A DNA stretch of 9,757 nucleotides from Myxococcales bacterium (lineage in GTDB: Bacteria; Myxococcota; Polyangia; Fen-1088): NCBI GenBank assembly GCA_003153875.1, contig PMBY01000305.1, positions 8,571-18,327 on the forward strand, written 5' to 3'. Numbering within the stretch: the first letter of the stretch is position 1; the number at the start of each line of letters is the position of its first letter. The position numbers were made by a program, and so were the translations under genes. Of this stretch, positions 5,788 through 9,757 are shown in pieces. The notes under the pieces are model-generated. The model saw only the letters and a program-made list of their open reading frames with translations, had not been told where the DNA came from and searched no databases.

Positions 5788-8403
5788 CTATCCGCGCCGG
5801 CCGCGAACCTGGCAAAGGCGCAGTTCTGCGACGGCCACACCGTCCTGGCTACGCACCGCCACGTTGAGCTGATCGTCGTCGGATGATGGCGTCCAGGTCA
5901 CCTGGCGATCCGCGCCGCTCACTTCGCTGTCGCTCTGCCAGCGAATGCTGAGTGGCTCCTCGGCACCAGTCAGGCACACCTGCACGGCGTCGCCCACCCA
6001 CTCGCCCGATACGCGAATCTCGGGCGGCAGGCACAGGGGCAGGTCGCGTGCGCGCGGGGACCGGCGGGGTGTGGTGTCGGCCCAGTGGCCCACATTCTCA
6101 GTGGCCCCAGGCGCACCGCGATCTGACGACAGGGCACCCAGGGGAGCCACCGGCGGATCGGAGACGGGCATGAAGGCATCTTTGGTCGCGGCGGCGTCGA
6201 CTGGGACCGGATCCGGGGGAAGCATGTCAACCATGTAGTAGTCTCGCCTGAGATCGTACCGGCCAGCGTCAGGTGGAGGCGGGTCGTAGATGATGTTCGT
6301 GTCTGGCGCGCGGTCGCGCCGGCCAGCATCCGGTGGAGGCGGGTCGTAGACGACGTTTGAGTCTGGCGCGCGGTCGCTCCGGCCCGCGTCCGGTACCGGT
6401 GGATCCACGACGGGTCCAAAGTCGCGCCGACCAGCATCGGGTGGCGGTGGGTCGTAGACAATGCTCGCGTCGGGCGGGGGCAGCGGGTCGTAGACGATGT
6501 TCCCATCCGGCGGTTGATAGAAGCTCGCGTCCGGCGGTGGCACCGGGTCGGCGATGATAGCCGTGTCCGGCGGTTGGTAGAAGCTCGCGTCGGGCCCTGG
6601 CAGCGGGTCGTAGACGATGTTCCCGTCCGGCGGCGGCAGCATGTCCGCGATCATGTAGTCCGCGGTGGCGTCGCGGTGGCCGCCGTCGTGAGGAAGTCCC
6701 AACCCGCCGCTGTTGCAGCCAGGTGCCCACAAGGCCAGCCAGCCGGCAAAGGCAGCTCCCTGGGCCGCGCGGACGACCTGTCCGGCCGGTCGTCGCTGGA
6801 CTGTCTCGCGCCGGCGTCCGATGGCTGCGAAGGCGCGCAGGTCGGACATCAGGGCATCGAGGGCCGCGTGCCACACGCGGTCCGAGGCGGCCACCCGCAG
6901 GCCAAGCTGGGCGGTCTCGCGCGCGACACGGTCGTCGTCGTGCGGATCCAACTGGCTGGCCAGGTCCAGCGCCTGTTCCAGTAGCTCGGCGGTGTCGAGC
7001 GAGATGTTCTTGGTGAGTTCGCGGGCGCGTTCGCGCAAGCGTTCCTTGCGAATGTCGCCGACCCGGTAGAACCAGTCGAGCACGCCGCAGGAGTAGTTGA
7101 GCCCCATGTAGCGATTGGCCACGCCGTCGCTGGCGAAATTGCGTTCGCGGAAAGCCGCCGAGGAAATACGGAAGAGCAGCTCGGCGCGATCGTCGGCCAA
7201 GCGGTAGTCCCAACCCAGGAAGCTGCCTGACAGGCTGCCGATCCGTGCCAGCTGGCGGTGCAGGGGCGTTCCCAGGTAGGGCTCGGCCCGACAGAAGTTG
7301 ACCGGGTGCTCGGCGTAGCGGCGCATGAAAGCGATGTTCTCGGCCACATCCTCCAGCTTGGTCTCGGGTTCAAAGATCAGCAGGTTGTAGCAAGGGGTGA
7401 TGCCAGCGTCGCTGCAAGCTTCGAGGGCTTGGCCCATGGAGGCGACCGACACCCGTCGATTCAGGTGATCGGCCCCGCGCTGCGAGGCGTTCTCCACACC
7501 GACGTAGAGACGAATCACGCCCAGCTCGGCCAAGTGGCGCGCGAGCTCAGGCGTGACGGTATCGGGCCGGCACTTGCCCACGAAAGCCGCGCGCTCCATG
7601 CCCGCCTCGTCGAGATAGCGCTTGATGGCCCCGACGCGCGCCAGACTGTCGGCGGGCCGGGGCAGCAGGAAGTTTTCGTCGTGGAAGCAGAAGATTGCGC
7701 TGCCACCCACGGCCCGGCCCAGCACCGCCAGTTCGGCCGCGACGTTTTCCGGCGAGCGCAGTCGCAACAACTTGCCGTGCGCCCCATGAGCGCGGGCATC
7801 GCGCAGCACGGTGGTGATCGAACAGAAACTGCAGGAAGCCCAGCAGCCGCGGCTCCCGCTCACCGGAACAAAGGGGATGCGCATGTGGCGCGCGTGCTGC
7901 CGATAGCGGCGCGCGATGGGCAAGTCGTCGAGGTCATGCGGTAGGCAGCGCGGAGCGGTCCGGACAACAGCGCCGCGAGCGTCGCGGAACGCGATGCCCG
8001 CCACGTCAGCCAGGTTTCGCTGGGCGGCGAGCGCCGCCAGCAGATCCACGATGGTCTCTTCACCGTCGTAGAGGACCACGCTGTCCACGCCGTAACGACC
8101 AGCCAGAACCTCGGCGCAGCCCATGGTGGCAAAGTGGCCGCCAGCGGTGATGTGTCCGCGAAACCCGGCTTTGCGCAGGGCCGTGGCCAGAGCCAGGAAG
8201 TCCAAGCCACGGTGCTGGTACTGGGCCGCCAGGCCGACCAAGTCGGAATCGCTCGACATGATCCGGTTGACCAAGTCCGGAAGCTGCGCGCTCTCATTGA
8301 AGCCCAGCACCTCCACCCGGTGGCCGGCCCCGGTTGTGGCTGCGGCAATCATGCCCATGCCCAGGTTCTCTTCCACGTCAGCGCCAACGAGAGTGAGCCG
8401 CAT
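5788..8403 (-). CDS. B12-binding radical SAM protein with repetitive Pro/Asp-rich tail
   Basis: 871 residues. ATG 8403 is chosen for its GGAGG site 6 nt upstream and because it opens directly on the cobalamin-binding fold (MRLTLVGADVEENLG). Domains: 1-125 B12-binding, Rossmann-like, without the DxHxxG lower-ligand motif; about 175-400 radical SAM, with the [4Fe-4S] cluster motif C187-x3-C191-x2-C194 (RGCWASCSFC), DENFL at 242-246 and GVENASQRG at 302-310; 400-530 a helical region; 530-545 a basic stretch; 546-563 a hydrophobic segment ending APGC; 581-735 YDP-PPDA repeats; about 788-871 a beta-rich, Ig-like domain with Cys791, Cys810 and Cys864. Such enzymes use SAM and cobalamin for methylation or other radical chemistry on peptides, lipids or small metabolites. 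Normal length is 450-600, so the last 300 residues are extra. No internal start with a ribosome site splits them off. Its substrate is unknown. It lies between mutY and an MFS gene. Confidence 0.88.
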   Translation of the reverse strand: MRLTLVGADVEENLGMGMIAAATTGAGHRVEVLGFNESAQLPDLVNRIMSSDSDLVGLAAQYQHRGLDFLALATALRKAGFRGHITAGGHFATMGCAEVLAGRYGVDSVVLYDGEETIVDLLAALAAQRNLADVAGIAFRDARGAVVRTAPRCLPHDLDDLPIARRYRQHARHMRIPFVPVSGSRGCWASCSFCSITTVLRDARAHGAHGKLLRLRSPENVAAELAVLGRAVGGSAIFCFHDENFLLPRPADSLARVGAIKRYLDEAGMERAAFVGKCRPDTVTPELARHLAELGVIRLYVGVENASQRGADHLNRRVSVASMGQALEACSDAGITPCYNLLIFEPETKLEDVAENIAFMRRYAEHPVNFCRAEPYLGTPLHRQLARIGSLSGSFLGWDYRLADDRAELLFRISSAAFRERNFASDGVANRYMGLNYSCGVLDWFYRVGDIRKERLRERARELTKNISLDTAELLEQALDLASQLDPHDDDRVARETAQLGLRVAASDRVWHAALDALMSDLRAFAAIGRRRETVQRRPAGQVVRAAQGAAFAGWLALWAPGCNSGGLGLPHDGGHRDATADYMIADMLPPPDGNIVYDPLPGPDASFYQPPDTAIIADPVPPPDASFYQPPDGNIVYDPLPPPDASIVYDPPPPDAGRRDFGPVVDPPVPDAGRSDRAPDSNVVYDPPPPDAGRRDRAPDTNIIYDPPPPDAGRYDLRRDYYMVDMLPPDPVPVDAAATKDAFMPVSDPPVAPLGALSSDRGAPGATENVGHWADTTPRRSPRARDLPLCLPPEIRVSGEWVGDAVQVCLTGAEEPLSIRWQSDSEVSGADRQVTWTPSSDDDQLNVAVRSQDGVAVAELRLCQVRGRRG
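6235..6630 (-). repeat. 60-bp tandem repeats encoding the YDP-PPDA tail
   Basis: Units of exactly 60 bp (20 residues) occur in two blocks. Block A is 6571-6630, 6511-6570 and a partial 6463-6510, with units such as NIVYDPLPGPDASFYQP. Block B is 6355-6414, 6295-6354 and 6235-6294, with units such as NVVYDPPPPDAGRRDRAPD. The blocks are joined by a shorter hybrid unit (6415-6462). Block A copies are near identical over CAGCGGGTCGTAGACGATGT (plus strand), which points to recent duplication. All units keep the reading frame. Confidence 0.9.
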
Positions 8404-8409
8404 TTTGGA

Positions 8410-8414
8410 CCTCC
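8410..8414 (-). promoter_or_regulatory. Ribosome binding site of the radical SAM gene
   Basis: A perfect GGAGG on the minus strand, 6 nt from the ATG at 8403. It decides against the in-frame ATG at 8511, which overlaps the end of mutY and would add 36 residues unlike a B12-binding fold. Confidence 0.85.
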
Positions 8415-8497
8415 GTTTGTCAAGCAGGGGCGTTGCTACGACCAAGCCCTGGGCCTTGATGTTAGCACCTCCCCGAGCAGGCCAGGTGTGCGCGCCG

Positions 8498-9571
8498 TCA
8501 CACGATCGCATTAGCCAGGGAACAAGCGATCATCTTGCGGCCAAAGCTGGACAACGGCATGGACGCCAGTTCATCGCTGTGCACCCAGCGCGCGTCCGGC
8601 ATGGCAACGCGTCCCCGGGCGCGGGCGCGGAACACCGAGGCTGTGGCATCGCGATGGGTGAAGACGTGGCGTAGGTCACCGACCAGCTTGAGCGATCCCT
8701 GCACGCGCAAGCCGAGGCCGGCAAGTGCCCGTCGCGCGGCTCGCGTCGCTGACTCGCCCTTGCGCATTTCTTGCAGTGGCAGCACCCAGGTTCCCGCCAG
8801 CAGGGTTCCGGCGGGCCGGCACACCAGCAGCAGCCGGCCCTGGCGTTCGACGGCGACGCAGGCCAACTGAATGCGACGCCTTGCCGGGCGCTTGGTCCGC
8901 GCTGGAATGCTTCCGGTGGCTCGCTCGGCACGCGCGCAACAGAAACGGGCCACTGGACATTGTGGACAGTGCGGGTCACGCGGGAGGCAGCAGAGCGCGC
9001 CCAGTTCCATCATGGCTTGAGCGAAATCCCCGGGCCGCCGCGCCGGCACCAGAGGCTGTCCTCGCGCGCGCAGCCCCGCGCGCACCGCGGGACGGTCGAT
9101 GGGCTGGCGCTCGCCCAAGATGCGCGCCAGCACGCGAGCCACGTTGCCGTCGACGGGAAGCGTGCGCCGCGAAAAGGCAATGGCCGCCACCGCCGCGGCC
9201 GTGTACGCGCCCAGGCCGGGCAACTGGCGCAGATCCTCCTCATGCGACGGCAGTCTTCCTCCCAGCTCATCGACCAGCAGCCGTGCCGTGCGGTGCAGAT
9301 GGCGGGCGCGACTGTAGTAGCCGAGCCCGGACCACAGCGTCAGCACTTCATCCTCGGGCGCAGCCGACAGGGCTTGCAGGGTTGGAAAGCGCGCCATGAA
9401 GCGCTCGAAGTACGGCAGCACCGCGGCCACGACGGTTTGCTGGAGCATCAACTCGGACACCAGCGTGCGATAGGCGTTGGGCCTGCGGCGCCAGGGCAGG
9501 TCGCGCTTCTCGCGGTCGTACCAGGCGAGCAAAGCGCGCGCAAAGGCTGGGCCAGCAAGCGTTGCAGGCAA
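8498..9571 (-). CDS. mutY: A/G-specific adenine glycosylase MutY
   Basis: Base-excision-repair glycosylase that removes adenine mispaired with 8-oxoguanine or guanine in DNA. From the TTG at 9571 it has 357 residues, normal for MutY. Key residues fall three positions from those of E. coli MutY: Glu40 in VSELMLQQT, Asp141 in LPVDGNVARV, the helix-hairpin-helix LPGLGAYTA (117-125), and the [4Fe-4S] cysteines 195, 202, 205 and 211 (C-x6-C-x2-C-x5-C). The C-terminal third is the NUDIX-like 8-oxoG recognition domain, with GTWVLPLQE and HVFTHRDA. The frame continues upstream to an ATG at 9685, but those 38 residues are Arg/Gly-rich and lie over palindromic DNA; neither start has a clear ribosome site, so the TTG is chosen by alignment and remains uncertain. 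It is first in a same-strand series with the radical SAM gene 94 nt downstream. Confidence 0.92.
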   Translation of the reverse strand: MPATLAGPAFARALLAWYDREKRDLPWRRRPNAYRTLVSELMLQQTVVAAVLPYFERFMARFPTLQALSAAPEDEVLTLWSGLGYYSRARHLHRTARLLVDELGGRLPSHEEDLRQLPGLGAYTAAAVAAIAFSRRTLPVDGNVARVLARILGERQPIDRPAVRAGLRARGQPLVPARRPGDFAQAMMELGALCCLPRDPHCPQCPVARFCCARAERATGSIPARTKRPARRRIQLACVAVERQGRLLLVCRPAGTLLAGTWVLPLQEMRKGESATRAARRALAGLGLRVQGSLKLVGDLRHVFTHRDATASVFRARARGRVAMPDARWVHSDELASMPLSSFGRKMIACSLANAIV

Positions 9572-9644
9572 GCGGCCGATCGCGTGGGGAGCCCGCCGGC
9601 TCCCCCTGCGGGGACATCGGGACGGCCCGCCACCCTGCCCACCC

Positions 9645-9659
9645 CGCGCGCTTCGCGCG
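9645..9659. repeat. Short perfect palindrome CGCGCG-CTT-CGCGCG
   Basis: Two 6-bp arms with a 3-nt loop, inside the Arg/Gly-rich region that precedes mutY. With the hairpin at 9705-9739 it makes this stretch look like noncoding or repeat DNA. Confidence 0.5.
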
Positions 9660-9704
9660 CGCCCTCGTTGCCGGCGGCGGACCATCGCGGGAGCGAGGGG
9701 GGAC

Positions 9705-9739
9705 CGGGGGCTTGTGAGCGAGAGCGAACCAAGCCCCCG
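9705..9739. repeat. Perfect 9-bp inverted repeat, strong hairpin upstream of mutY
   Basis: CGGGGGCTT (9705-9713) is complementary to AAGCCCCCG (9731-9739) around a 17-nt loop containing GAGCGAGAGCGAAC. There is no T-tract on either strand. It could be an intrinsic-like terminator for a gene outside the window, or a unit of an interspersed palindromic repeat family; the window alone cannot tell. No gene is visible between 9740 and the right edge. Confidence 0.5.
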
Positions 9740-9757
9740 TAAGATGCCAGGGTTTGG

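Noticed and set aside
6235..6630. CRISPR array
   Set aside because: The 60-bp units are contiguous with no unique spacers and are in-frame coding repeats.
5788..6849. Separate lipoprotein gene starting at an internal ATG (6849) and covering the repeat tail
   Set aside because: There is no Shine-Dalgarno before 6849, the ATG sits in the middle of a helical region continuous with the enzyme, and no ATG or GTG lies close to the hydrophobic segment. Kept as an alternative only.
8404..8511. Longer start of the radical SAM protein at ATG 8511
   Set aside because: The added 36 residues do not resemble a B12-binding fold, and the ATG at 8403 has a perfect GGAGG site.

Overview
The window is GC-rich DNA that reads as a chromosomal segment of a myxobacterium-like (Myxococcota) organism. 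The pointers are a lipoprotein with a long Asp/Ala/Pro-rich linker after its lipid-anchor cysteine, a small secreted Cys-rich protein with a MYXO-CTERM-like tail, and frequent short Asp-Pro-Ala repeats. This placement is inferred from protein style; no rRNA or species marker is present.

Layout. (1) 1-300 (+): the 3' end of a TPR protein. (2) 319-351: a hairpin terminator shared with the convergent gene to its right. (3) 384-1988 (-): a beta-helix-type lipoprotein. (4) 2116-3477 (-): a NorM-type MATE efflux pump whose probable GTG start lies 5 nt after a tRNA gene. (5) 3483-3680 (-): two tandem serine tRNAs, anticodons GGA and CGA. (6) 3681-4004: a gene-free gap with a possible tRNA promoter and a long imperfect inverted repeat. 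(7) 4005-4340 and 4369-4692 (+): the Cys-rich MYXO-CTERM-like protein and a small four-helix membrane protein, probably co-transcribed. (8) 4697-9571 (-): a probable operon, in transcription order mutY (A/G-specific adenine glycosylase), a B12-binding radical SAM protein with an unusual tail, and an MFS transporter. (9) 9572-9757: palindrome-rich DNA upstream of mutY.

The most interesting item is the radical SAM protein (5788-8403). A complete cobalamin-binding plus radical SAM enzyme of about 530 residues continues in frame through a basic stretch, a hydrophobic segment ending in a lipobox-like cysteine, about seven YDP-PPDA repeats partly on an exact 60-bp period, and a small beta-rich Cys-containing domain. 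The MFS gene starts 5 nt after its stop codon. One reading is an enzyme fused to a repetitive, substrate-like or surface-exposed tail with a linked transporter. A plainer reading is a lipoprotein-style linker and domain fused to a radical SAM enzyme. The sequence alone does not settle which. MutY is a housekeeping DNA-repair gene and probably unrelated in function.
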